Source: Lysinibacillus fusiformis (lineage in GTDB: Bacteria > Bacillota > Bacilli > Bacillales_A > Planococcaceae). Taken from it: a stretch of 64,000 bases of DNA. The notes beneath the pieces were generated by a model. The model made no database searches, had not been told where the DNA came from, and saw nothing but the letters and a program-made list of their open reading frames with translations. The stretch lies in assembly GCF_003049525.1 (NCBI RefSeq), contig NZ_PYWL01000001.1, positions 682,001-746,000 of the forward strand, given 5' to 3'. Position numbers and translations under genes: made by a program. Below, one piece after another: positions 1 to 8,734 of the stretch; position 1 is the first letter of the stretch; each line of letters opens with the position of its first letter.

Positions 1-1078
1 CACGCAGTGCTGTAATTTGTTTGGAAATATCAGCAGCCTTTTTATATTGTTCAAATGTAGAATAGTTTGCCACTAACTTTTGTGAAGCTTCATCTAAAGC
101 GTTGTAGGATTTTTCAATAGCCGTTACAGCACTAATAAAGCTTGTTGCTGACGAAAAGTCTGCTGGTTTTTTAGCTATTAATTGAGTAATACTTAGTGAA
201 ACTTGATCTATGGCTGACAGACCCGTTAAAGCATCCTTATATTTTTTAAAAGGTGTTACTGTATCATTGTTTGGATTATAAGCCTCAGCCACTTTCTTTT
301 GATCTGCCGTTAGTAGGTTATAAGCCGCTGTAACTTTATCTAATGCTGAAGAAATAGCTGGATAATCCGTTGGGCTTTGCTTTAATACATCCACTAAAGC
401 GTCAAGCTCAGTTGCAGTAGTTTTGACTGCTGCTGCATCATCAACTAATTTTCCAAGTTTCGCAATATCTACTCCTTTGCCTTTAAAATAGTTATTGCGA
501 TCAGCTTCTTTATAGCCATATTGTAAGACTGTTCCTCGAATGGTATTAGTAATGCTGCTAGCACTATTGGCAAACGCTGCATCGACCGCTTTCTCAAATT
601 GCTTTTGTACGAATAAATATGATTTGTCTGCCGTTTCATTACCTAAAAAACTTTGATATTCTGTTTCTACAGCATTTACATCGTCTATAAATGTCTTACT
701 AGTATTAGAGATTGCACTAATTTTCTTCCAAATTGCTTGTAGTTCATTTAATAGGCGACGTTGTTCCACTACATAGTCGTACTTTGCTTGAATCAGTGCC
801 TTTTCATTGTTGTCAAATCCAAGGTCATTCGAATTTTGTACAACTTTAATATCACCATCTGCTATCACCATCTCATTAGCAGTCGAATTCTCCGATAATT
901 TACCGAATTGGGCAATGAGCTGTTCCTTTGTCGTTGCAGCTGCCACAGCGTTGACATAGGAAACTTGCTCCGTTTGTGCTGTGACACGAGATTGTGCATC
1001 ATTTTCCTGTGCATTTGCTATAGCTGTAGGTGCTAATAAAAGACTTGTTATAACACCTGCTGTCAATTTTCGATTCAA
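1..1078 (-). CDS. Secreted repeat protein, N-terminal part (partial, cut by window edge)
   Basis: An open frame runs leftward off the window; 359 residues are visible. I place the start at a TTG (1076-1078) beginning MNRKLTAGV, with an AAAGGGTG ribosome site just upstream. No ATG fits. The N-terminus is a signal peptide: basic MNRK, a hydrophobic stretch, then a likely cleavage after ANA. The rest is helical and rich in A, K and N. It has loosely repeated units of about 60 residues such as AIEKSYNALDEASQKLV, close to the NALTAAQKALV unit near the end of the S-layer protein at 17182-20478. Such repeats occur in exported surface proteins of this group, often with SLH domains at one end, but the C-terminus is outside the window. 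Exported surface protein is likely; function unknown. Confidence 0.75.
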   Translation of the reverse strand, partial: MNRKLTAGVITSLLLAPTAIANAQENDAQSRVTAQTEQVSYVNAVAAATTKEQLIAQFGKLSENSTANEMVIADGDIKVVQNSNDLGFDNNEKALIQAKYDYVVEQRRLLNELQAIWKKISAISNTSKTFIDDVNAVETEYQSFLGNETADKSYLFVQKQFEKAVDAAFANSASSITNTIRGTVLQYGYKEADRNNYFKGKGVDIAKLGKLVDDAAAVKTTATELDALVDVLKQSPTDYPAISSALDKVTAAYNLLTADQKKVAEAYNPNNDTVTPFKKYKDALTGLSAIDQVSLSITQLIAKKPADFSSATSFISAVTAIEKSYNALDEASQKLVANYSTFEQYKKAADISKQITALR

Positions 1079-1227
1079 TCGAATCACCCTTTCATTTTTT
1101 ATGTATAAGAAAATGATGATGTTCATTTTCATTTATCCTGAAATGGCATAGGATACCTCTTTTTAAGAGAGTGCGTAATCAAGATAAAGCATCCGAAGAT
1201 CATTGAGATTTATTTCGAGCAAAATCG

Positions 1228-1260
1228 AAAAAATCTGGACATAAATACGCAGAGACGTAA
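1228..1260 (+). repeat. Copy A of a diverged ~33-base direct repeat
   Basis: This shares the pattern GACAYAAATMCGCMGAG followed by GTAA with copy B at 1495-1527, each preceded by a run of A. About 24 of 31 positions agree by eye with one gap. Role unknown; it could be an operator pair or a remnant of a dispersed repeat. Confidence 0.4.
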
Positions 1261-1494
1261 ATAATTAATCATTACTTTAGTATCGGTGTAAATTACACGT
1301 TTTCAAGCCATTCTATTATATTTACAAAATAATGGACGTCAAAAGTAGTTTTTCAAAATTACTAGCTAGAAAAACAGGAAGTTATTTCAATTATACTATA
1401 CAATAGATTTATCTTGATTCTTCGGATTTCCAACGTCTATTGAATCATAAGAAGTCCTCTGGCAGATACTACAGATTTTTGACGAGTAATTGTG

Positions 1495-1527
1495 AAAAAA
1501 TGTGACACAAATCCGCCGAGGTGTAAT
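1495..1527 (+). repeat. Copy B of a diverged ~33-base direct repeat
   Basis: Same orientation as copy A at 1228-1260. It sits about 160 bases upstream of the membrane-protein start at 1686. The core ACACAAATCCGCCGAGGTG matches copy A imperfectly. Confidence 0.4.
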
Positions 1528-1685
1528 TGATATTAGGATGTTTTTCATCCATCGACATGTAATGACGAAATACGTTTTTTCAAAGAAATTATTGGAAAAA
1601 AACAGCTATTTTCATATGTCATAATGTCTTTACAAGGTGTATACTACATCTTTGATATCCTATTTTGGAAGAAAGGACGCTGTTT

Positions 1686-2363
1686 ATGTTTTACCATTAT
1701 AAGTTTTGGCATAGCTTAAAAAACCCTACCTACTTTACAAACATCGTAGAAAAAGGTGAGATCATCGGATATAAAAAACGTGCATTAACGGTGTTCATCC
1801 TTTTCATCCTATTGTTTGCTACTCGCGAATATTGGGGAATGGGGACAGAAAATTTAACGTCCTTATTTGCAATGGATTTACAAAATGAATACTATGTGGC
1901 ACGCGTACTTTCCATGCTCGGTGCCATTTTATGGGCGATCATTTATTTTTGCTTCCATTATTACGGTGTTACCTATCTATTACATCTATTAACGGACATT
2001 CCTTATACTTGGATAAAAAAAGTCCAGCTTTACGTTGTTGCCTTTCTGCTCATTGAAAAAGCAATTCTCTTTGCTGTTTTTTATGGGGTGGGCTATACAA
2101 CGATGTTTTCATTCTTTTCTTTGGCTCCCGCTGCCTTACAGGTCATTAAAACTGACTTCGTGTTATTTACAATCAATCAATTGACGGTAACGACCGTTTT
2201 AATCATTATTGTGCAGTATCTATTCCTGTCGAAATGGGAGGAAGAAGCTAGTAGAAAAATGTTAGTAGTCAAATTGATTGGCTTACAACTATTTATGGCC
2301 TTATTTGTGGGCATGATTAGTGTGCTACCCATTAAAGAATGGATTGCTAGGGGGTTAGGATAA
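1686..2363 (+). CDS. Integral membrane protein, Yip1/YknW-like
   Basis: 225 residues from an ATG at 1686, with GAAAGGA nine bases upstream. A TTG at 1665 would extend the frame, but it lies upstream of that ribosome site and is rejected. I see about five hydrophobic segments (roughly residues 38-55, 78-102, 118-140, 165-190, 200-220), a mainly transmembrane protein with a short cytoplasmic N-terminus. Topology and position directly before a membrane-fusion (HlyD-like) gene recall B. subtilis YknW, a Yip1-family protein acting with YknXYZ. Its TAA overlaps the next ATG by one base, so the two are translationally coupled. The family assignment is inference from topology and context. Confidence 0.6.
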   Translation: MFYHYKFWHSLKNPTYFTNIVEKGEIIGYKKRALTVFILFILLFATREYWGMGTENLTSLFAMDLQNEYYVARVLSMLGAILWAIIYFCFHYYGVTYLLHLLTDIPYTWIKKVQLYVVAFLLIEKAILFAVFYGVGYTTMFSFFSLAPAALQVIKTDFVLFTINQLTVTTVLIIIVQYLFLSKWEEEASRKMLVVKLIGLQLFMALFVGMISVLPIKEWIARGLG

Positions 2364-3616
2364 TGGCATTTATCAAGGCAAGACCATGGACAAGTATAGG
2401 TATTGTGGTAGCGATGCTCATAATCGGTATAAATGCTTATTTTGTTTTCAAAGAAGATAGCACCGTGACACGATCCTACTTTATTGACGAATTTCAGAAA
2501 GCTTATATCGGTACGAATACTGAGCGTGTCAATAAGGATACCATTGTAGCACCCGCCGAGACATATACGATTACAGCTGATGCCACAAAGTTATCCGCTG
2601 TCAATGTAAAACGTGGCCAGGAAGTGATGATGAATGATTTACTCGCTACCTTTAAAACAGATGAAGTAGACGAGGAGCTTACAAAGCTTGAATCGGAACG
2701 CACTGCCTATGAAACAGAATTAAATGATTTACAAAATGCACTTGATCAAATTGAAGACGAATACGACGATTCGAATCCAAAAAGCTCTATTAATACCGAT
2801 CAAATCAATGATAGATTGTCTGTTACATTAAAATTAGAGCTTGCTCAACAAAATTCGCTATCGACAGCAGTTGCCCTGTTAAATCGACATATTGCTGAAA
2901 CAAATCGTCAAATTGCACTCATTGAAGCGCAAATTACACAAATAGAGTCTCTTCAAGGCATTGTCAGTCCTATAGATGGTGTAGTGTCAGCAGTGAAAGA
3001 AGAAGCTGGTGCCTTAACCTTCGAAATCTATTCGAATGAAAAAGCCATGTATGCTTATTTGTCAGAAAAAGAATGGCAAAAAGTACAGGAAGGCCAAACG
3101 GTTGATTTTAAAGTGAAACATGTCAAAGATGCATTATCTGGTATCGTTTTAGACAAGCAAATGATTGCTACAAATGATGAAACATTTTGGGCAAATGAAT
3201 TAGCTAAAACAACAAACCTTCCGCATCCAACAAAATATGAAGTATTACTGCAACAAGATGCGCCAATAGAGGAAGTACCGTTTTCAACAACTGGTAAAGC
3301 CTCCATTATTGTCAATGAAGCGTTCGATTCTTATAAAGTCGATAAATCGTGGTTAGCGACAACAAAAAGAGGAAATAAAAAGCTCCATATCATTAATCAG
3401 GATGGGAAAATCCAATTGATAGATATTAATGTCCAATTTAATACGACTCAATCAGCTATTTTCTCGGACTATCTCGATGAAGGAACACCAATGCTCTCTA
3501 ATGAGAAGCGCAATATAGAAGCCTACACCTTCCGTACTTTACCTATTGAGAAATTGCATTGGAAGCAGTTTAAAGAGTTAACTTGGAAGCAATATATGAA
3601 ATACATTGTTTTCTAA
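2363..3616 (+). CDS. HlyD/YknX-like membrane-fusion (efflux adaptor) protein
   Basis: 417 residues. A single N-terminal membrane anchor (about residues 11-30) is followed by an extracellular region with the barrel-sandwich arrangement of periplasmic adaptors: a lipoyl half (SAVNVKRGQEVMMNDLLATF), a long acidic coiled coil with a break (about 100-200), and a second lipoyl half (GIVSPIDGVVSAVKEEAGAL). It should bridge an exporter to the wall or stabilise it, as YknX does. It starts one base inside the upstream stop codon and is followed by a terminator. No ABC ATPase or permease lies next to it, so its transport partner must be elsewhere. Family is fairly sure, substrate unknown. Confidence 0.75.
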   Translation: MAFIKARPWTSIGIVVAMLIIGINAYFVFKEDSTVTRSYFIDEFQKAYIGTNTERVNKDTIVAPAETYTITADATKLSAVNVKRGQEVMMNDLLATFKTDEVDEELTKLESERTAYETELNDLQNALDQIEDEYDDSNPKSSINTDQINDRLSVTLKLELAQQNSLSTAVALLNRHIAETNRQIALIEAQITQIESLQGIVSPIDGVVSAVKEEAGALTFEIYSNEKAMYAYLSEKEWQKVQEGQTVDFKVKHVKDALSGIVLDKQMIATNDETFWANELAKTTNLPHPTKYEVLLQQDAPIEEVPFSTTGKASIIVNEAFDSYKVDKSWLATTKRGNKKLHIINQDGKIQLIDINVQFNTTQSAIFSDYLDEGTPMLSNEKRNIEAYTFRTLPIEKLHWKQFKELTWKQYMKYIVF

Positions 3617-3623
3617 ATGCAAA

Positions 3624-3662
3624 ATCCGCCTCACTCTCTCTAGAGATGGGCGGACTTTTTTT
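3624..3662 (+). terminator. Rho-independent terminator after the YknWX-like pair
   Basis: TCCGCC pairs with GGCGGA around an imperfect inner stem and is followed by a run of seven T. It may also serve the convergent gene on the other strand. Confidence 0.75.
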
Positions 3663-3704
3663 ATGAAAATATCCCTTGTAGCTATTACAGGGGGTATTTC
3701 ATGT

Positions 3705-6197
3705 TTATTTTAGTGATAAGCATCTATTTAAGAAGCTTGCAAATTGAGCACGAGTAATTTGTGCATCTGGTCTAAATGTATTATCTGGGAAACCTCCTGT
3801 TAAATCATTCGCCACAAGTGCTTGGATATTGCTGTATGCCCAGTGTGTTGATTTAACATCTGTGAAGGAAACTTTACTTGTACCTGTTAATTTGTAGGCT
3901 CTTGTTAAAATCGCTGCCATCTCTGCACGTGAAAGCTGTCCGTTTGGATTGAACTTCCCTGCTTCTTGTCCTTTAATAATGCCAGCCTGCTCGACTGCTG
4001 CAATGGCACTATATGCATAATGACCTTTACTTACATCTTTAAAGCTAGAATCCTTTGTTGTTGATAGATTCAGTGCTCTGGCAATGATTGTAGCTGCCTC
4101 TGCACGTGTAATGGACGCTTCTGGCTTAAAAGTACCATTTGAGTAACCTTTAATCAGCGATTTATTGTATAAGCTTTGGATTTCAGAGAACGCCCAATGT
4201 CCTTTGTTCACATCCGTATAAACTAATTCTTCATGATTATCTTTGTAGACAGCCTGTAATTGATCGAAGTACAGCTGACCTTTCTTTTGAAGAGAAGCTG
4301 TTGGTTGAGCAACATATAAACGTTCGAATTTCAATGGTGTTGCTAGATTACTTGGAATATCAGCCGTTACGTATTTCCAGCCATTCCAGTCTAGGCCGCC
4401 CTGACTTGTGAAATCAATCGTGTGCTTAGTTCCTGATCCATCTACGACAACGCCTCTTAGCCAATGCTTACCTGCATCGCCAAATACCCAAACACCGATA
4501 TTTTTAGGCTGACCTGACATAGCAATAGGTGTTTTAGCAACCATATAGGCAGCCTTTGTTCCTGTGCCCGCTACTGTAAAATCATAGTTTAATTGCATGC
4601 TAGCTGTTCCCTGTCTCGCATACTCTTTTGAGTTTGCTAATGAAGCATTCGCCTTTGCTACTTCCGTTGTCCAAGAAGACACACTATCAAAGCTATCTAG
4701 CACAATAGGCTTTTCTGCTAAATCTATTACAGAAACAGCTATGGACGTACGAATACCTCCATATTCTCCAATAATTTTCCCTTCACCCTTTTGAGTAGCT
4801 GTAAAGGTTGCACCCTCCATCTTGCCAATATTTCCTTCAACTGACCACTTCATACTTGTCGGATTGATGGTCATCGGATTTAAGTATTGATCATAAGCAG
4901 TCGCTACCTGCATATCTACAGATGAACCTTTCATGACTTGACCAACACTATTTAGCGTAATAGATTTTACATTCCCTGGTGGTGCTGTATTAACGACCTG
5001 TAAAATAGCCGATACACGACGCTCACTTCCCTCAGACGGTTTGTTCACAAGATTGGCGAAATACCCTCCTGGATTGCGCGCGACCATCGCTGTAGAACCG
5101 CCACCATCTAAGTTAATAGCCGAAGTAGCCCCCATTGAAATTAAATGTGAAGCTAAATCTGATAAGTTAACACCATTACTATGGCCACTTAAACGACCAT
5201 CAATTGTAATAAGTGACACCTTTGTACCTGTAGCATCTACCGCTACTGCTGTACGAGGACTGCGTGTCGAAGCAAAGCCAGAATTTGTTGGCATCGAAAT
5301 ATCAACTTGACCATTGCGCACAAGCATTGGTCCTGCTGCTAAAATGAATTGAGCATCCATCCATTTTTGATCAATCGACAGGCTGACATCGATATTTGTA
5401 CCTGCCAAAATATTGCTTAATTCAGCGGCTAATTCTTTATTTTGTACTGAAATAACAAAACCATCCGCTGGTACAGATGAGTTTCCTTCTGCACCATACG
5501 TCGTTACATGAGAAACTGTGCCTGAGAATTGATCACCGAAATGCAAAGTATTTGTATCTTGGCTAGCACCTGATACTACTAGTTCTAACCCCCATGCATT
5601 TGTACCAGTTGTCTTTTTTTCTGGCGTATATAAAACGTTTTTATTTGTTCCTCGTTCACTATTAATGAGATCAATAGGATATGTTTTTCCATTTACTTGA
5701 AAGGAGAGATTCGTTGTATAATAATCTGCTATCGCTTTCCCTGACTTAGATAAGCCAAATGCAACTGGCTTTTGAGTCGGGCTTTCATACGTATCTCCCA
5801 AAATACCATAATTGACAATTTCATTCTTTTCCGCTAACAAGTTCGCGGGCATACCATTTCCTAAAAAGTATGAAGCGTTAACAGCTCCAACAACACGATG
5901 GCCATCATACGTGTTTTGCTTCGCCATAGCTGATGTCGTTTTTAGGGAATTAATAGGATTGGGCATCCCAATTTCTAGTTTTGTATATGTATTATTTAAA
6001 TTTACATCTAAAACATTTACAAACTGACGGATAGAGCCTGAAGTATAGGTTTGCTGTAAGTGATTTACTTGTGGGGATACCTCTGTTTTCACTTCACTCA
6101 CTTTATTGCCAAAACCGGCTGCTTGCCCGTTGAGGGGGCTAACAGTTAACATAAGCACGAACATAACTACAACAATTGAGACTAATTTTCTTGCCAA
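3705..6197 (-). CDS. SLH-anchored phosphodiester glycosidase (NAGPA family)
   Basis: 830 residues. Signal peptide (residues 1-28, ending near GQAAG), then a phosphodiester glycosidase/NAGPA-type domain (about 60-400) with the diagnostic stretches STRSPRTAVAVD, LITIDGR and INLDGGGSTAM. A middle beta-sandwich region (about 400-640) includes a family-9-CBM-like module. Three SLH repeats end the protein (about 645-830; motifs DVNKGHWAFSEI, ITRAEAATIIAR). NAGPA relatives hydrolyse phosphodiester-linked sugars; here the substrate may be a wall glycopolymer. The SLH repeats would hold it on pyruvylated polysaccharide. Start: GGAG ends eight bases before a TTG at 6197. The GTG at 6206 sits directly against that GGA and is poorly placed, so I prefer the TTG. 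Confidence 0.85.
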   Translation of the reverse strand: MARKLVSIVVVMFVLMLTVSPLNGQAAGFGNKVSEVKTEVSPQVNHLQQTYTSGSIRQFVNVLDVNLNNTYTKLEIGMPNPINSLKTTSAMAKQNTYDGHRVVGAVNASYFLGNGMPANLLAEKNEIVNYGILGDTYESPTQKPVAFGLSKSGKAIADYYTTNLSFQVNGKTYPIDLINSERGTNKNVLYTPEKKTTGTNAWGLELVVSGASQDTNTLHFGDQFSGTVSHVTTYGAEGNSSVPADGFVISVQNKELAAELSNILAGTNIDVSLSIDQKWMDAQFILAAGPMLVRNGQVDISMPTNSGFASTRSPRTAVAVDATGTKVSLITIDGRLSGHSNGVNLSDLASHLISMGATSAINLDGGGSTAMVARNPGGYFANLVNKPSEGSERRVSAILQVVNTAPPGNVKSITLNSVGQVMKGSSVDMQVATAYDQYLNPMTINPTSMKWSVEGNIGKMEGATFTATQKGEGKIIGEYGGIRTSIAVSVIDLAEKPIVLDSFDSVSSWTTEVAKANASLANSKEYARQGTASMQLNYDFTVAGTGTKAAYMVAKTPIAMSGQPKNIGVWVFGDAGKHWLRGVVVDGSGTKHTIDFTSQGGLDWNGWKYVTADIPSNLATPLKFERLYVAQPTASLQKKGQLYFDQLQAVYKDNHEELVYTDVNKGHWAFSEIQSLYNKSLIKGYSNGTFKPEASITRAEAATIIARALNLSTTKDSSFKDVSKGHYAYSAIAAVEQAGIIKGQEAGKFNPNGQLSRAEMAAILTRAYKLTGTSKVSFTDVKSTHWAYSNIQALVANDLTGGFPDNTFRPDAQITRAQFASFLNRCLSLK

Positions 6198-6224
6198 TTT
6201 CTTCACTCCGAATTAATCAAAGTA

Positions 6225-6256
6225 TGGCACGATGTCATGTCGTATGACCCGTGCCA
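6225..6256 (-). repeat. Strong stem-loop between two surface-protein genes
   Basis: TGGCACG pairs with CGTGCCA and an inner GTCAT pairs with ATGAC around a 5-base loop, 12 bp in all with small internal mismatches. On the minus strand it lies between the stop of the stalk-domain protein (6266) and the glycosidase ribosome site. No T run follows, so it looks more like an intercistronic processing or stability hairpin than a strong terminator. Confidence 0.6.
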
Positions 6257-6265
6257 GTGACTTCT

Positions 6266-8158
6266 TTATTTTGTTTCTACATAGATTGCTACTGGAAGAT
6301 TGACACCACCAGCATGCATTAGTTCTAATTCAATCGTACCTGATGAACCTTTCATTTCGTAATCAGGCAACTCCACATATTCTTCTCCTACTCGTAAAGA
6401 AGGCACTAAATGGACCTTACCATTCACCTTAATTGCACCACTGTATAAGCCTCCGCGACCAGCAAGTTTCAGCTTAATCGTTTTTGTAGACCCAGTTGGA
6501 TTTACAACAGGAATTGACACCTTGTAGTTCATACCGAAATGACCTGGATTTCCGACTGCTCCATTAATTTGTGAAAATGAATTTTCAGCTGTTTGTAAAT
6601 GGTCAGTACGGCCATTCGAAATGTTATAGCCGACTTCTGGCGAATCTACTGTATAGGCTGGTAGCTCTGCTAGAATTGTAGCGCTTGGCCAAGCACCTCT
6701 TGGATGTTTCGCATACTCATCGATGGCAACCTGCTCCGATTGAATCGTTGTTAAATCACTATTGTCTTTTGTAAGCACTGTGCGAATCATATACTCTGGT
6801 TTTCCACCATTGACCGCTTGAATATCTAAATCATGTAAAAAACCAATAATATACTCATGGTGTAGATCGTATGTTTCAATGACCTTTGTTTCTCCTGGTG
6901 CAATGACAATTCCGCTACTTTCTGATTTTTTAAGCTTGTTATTTAAGGTAGCATCAGCAATTGTCAAACCAATATCATGCCCTACCCAGCTATTACCTGT
7001 CTTTTGATTAATACCTCTTGAATTTACAACTTTAATACTCTCTGTCGTAGATTTGTTTTGAACCGTAATCCCAATATTGACATCTGTGCCTAGTGTATTG
7101 TAATGCCAACCAAAGACACGATGCTTATTCGTTACTGCCGTTGAGTTCACGTCATATTGCGAAAGCGTCACATTGTTCTTTGGGACAAGCTTACGCGTTA
7201 ACGTTTCAGGATTATCACTAATAAATAAATCACGATCTCCCTCTAAACGAGCAGAAGGTACAGCTGCTGGCGATGATGTAGAGCCATAAGATTTTTCAAG
7301 GAATGAACTTGTGTACATATAACGGTAAACGTAAATATACATTTCTTTTTTATCACTGATATAACGTAAATTTCCGCCTAACGCATTCACAAGAAACGTA
7401 ATAGGCACATACATTTTTCCTTTTTGAATAAACGGTTTTTCTGTTAATGTTACCGTTTCGTTATTCACAAGAACCTCATTGCTATTATCTTTGAAAACAA
7501 AGCTCATCCCAGCAATTTGTAATTCATAGGAATTGTCTGGGAGCCATGCACCCGCAGAATCATCTAAATAATCATGGATATAGCTAGCAGGTAAATAAGA
7601 TCTTGAATCCTTCATAATAATAGGATCTTTCATCACGATACGTTTGTTATTGATATGTAAAATATAAGGGTCTTCCTGAGGCGTTTCAGGCAGATCATCT
7701 GACATCGTAATATCTACCGATTGTGTTTCTGGGTCCCAATGGACATTACCATCAAAGTTTTCACTAACGAAACGCAGTGGCATATAAGTACGATCTTGAT
7801 GCATGAACGGTGCGACATCCATCGCCACTTCTTGTCCATCTACTAAAGCCGTCATCGAATCAATCTTTAAATCCACAATCTTCCCATTACGAGTAGCTGA
7901 CGCTGTCTGTGTTTCTTTATTCCAATCCACATTCGCACCAATCGCTTCATATAAAGCACGCATTGGCAATAATAAGAAATCCGATTTATTTAAAATAGGG
8001 TCATAGACACTAATCGTCTCTCCATTAATTGTAATCGAAACATTGTTTTTTATCTGAATTCCATTGTTACTAATTGCTGATGCAGATGCTTGTCCAGGTA
8101 AAATTGTAGCCAAAGCAACCGCTGATACAATACATGTATTCCTTAGTTTCTTAAACAT
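6266..8158 (-). CDS. Secreted protein with copper amine oxidase N-terminal (stalk) domains
   Basis: 630 residues with a signal peptide (1-27, ending GQASASA). Two tandem copper-amine-oxidase-N stalk domains follow (about 36-150 and 165-280), with hallmarks LLPMRALYEAIGANVDW, YMPLRFVSENF, WDPETQSVDI and YVPITFLVNALGG. No copper or topaquinone catalytic domain is present; these stalks occur in many exported Firmicute proteins as wall-associated modules. The C-terminal 330 residues are a beta-rich region I do not recognise. An AAAGGAG eight to nine bases before the ATG supports the start. Only about 70 bases and a hairpin separate it from the SLH glycosidase downstream, so co-transcription is likely. 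Exported wall protein; biochemical role unknown. Confidence 0.8.
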   Translation of the reverse strand: MFKKLRNTCIVSAVALATILPGQASASAISNNGIQIKNNVSITINGETISVYDPILNKSDFLLLPMRALYEAIGANVDWNKETQTASATRNGKIVDLKIDSMTALVDGQEVAMDVAPFMHQDRTYMPLRFVSENFDGNVHWDPETQSVDITMSDDLPETPQEDPYILHINNKRIVMKDPIIMKDSRSYLPASYIHDYLDDSAGAWLPDNSYELQIAGMSFVFKDNSNEVLVNNETVTLTEKPFIQKGKMYVPITFLVNALGGNLRYISDKKEMYIYVYRYMYTSSFLEKSYGSTSSPAAVPSARLEGDRDLFISDNPETLTRKLVPKNNVTLSQYDVNSTAVTNKHRVFGWHYNTLGTDVNIGITVQNKSTTESIKVVNSRGINQKTGNSWVGHDIGLTIADATLNNKLKKSESSGIVIAPGETKVIETYDLHHEYIIGFLHDLDIQAVNGGKPEYMIRTVLTKDNSDLTTIQSEQVAIDEYAKHPRGAWPSATILAELPAYTVDSPEVGYNISNGRTDHLQTAENSFSQINGAVGNPGHFGMNYKVSIPVVNPTGSTKTIKLKLAGRGGLYSGAIKVNGKVHLVPSLRVGEEYVELPDYEMKGSSGTIELELMHAGGVNLPVAIYVETK

Positions 8159-8734
8159 GCTATTCTCCTTTTTTTACATTCAAAATTGTCTTTATCATCT
8201 TAACATGAAAAAACCCCAAAATGTGGGATTCTTATCGAAAAAAGTAGAATTCGGTACTAGAGTTCTAACCTCTCTCCTTCAAAAGCTTCATATGAAGTAA
8301 ATGTTATTCCAAAATGCCAGTATATTTTCTTGCAAACTGTTTTCTTCCTTAATAGATCCTTATATATACCCTCCCCTGAAGCTAATTTTAAAGCAATAAT
8401 GTAGCTGCTTTCTATGCAATTCATACCGATATATATAGATAGTATTTGATAGGTAACTAGATTGGCCGATATCATTAGAACAACTAGTAAACTATTTTAT
8501 TAAGTAGACTCTTTTTATTTAAAAAAGTTACATAGCCTGGAGAAAATGGTGGATTATTCTCGTGTTTTGTATTAAAAAAAGCTTTATTCCTAGAATATGG
8601 AATAAAACTTAAAAGGGATGGACGATGACGATATAAGTAAAGCGTCCTCAGCAGAGAGTGCTTATAATAGTTATTGATTTCATTGAATGCCCGTTTTGAC
8701 TTAAAACATAGAAAAATATATAGTATCATATGAA
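8159..8734. other. Intergenic, AT-rich; possible terminator and gene remnant
   Basis: No gene I can support. Two short open frames on the minus strand (8257-8475 and 8484-8765) have no good ribosome sites; the second overlaps the end of the nuclease gene. On the minus strand TTTATTCC pairs with GGAATAAA at 8585-8606 and is followed by a T run, a plausible distal terminator for the nuclease gene. The rest may be decayed repeat DNA. Confidence 0.4.

Larger units (their letters stand above)
1079..1685. other. Intergenic region between divergent genes, AT-rich
   Basis: About 600 bases with no supportable gene. It must hold promoters for the leftward secreted protein and the rightward membrane-protein pair. 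A TATACT hexamer at 1640-1645 could be the -10 element for the rightward gene, but the -35 is poor. Two diverged copies of a roughly 33-base sequence lie at 1228-1260 and 1495-1527 (listed separately). Confidence 0.5.

Noticed and set aside
1079..1685. c-di-GMP or other riboswitch in the leader of the left-edge gene
   Set aside because: I looked for conserved cores and stems and found none; only the two short diverged repeats stand out.
8257..8475. Minus-strand open frame of 72 codons
   Set aside because: No ribosome site, unusual composition and no recognisable motif; it lies in AT-rich intergenic DNA.
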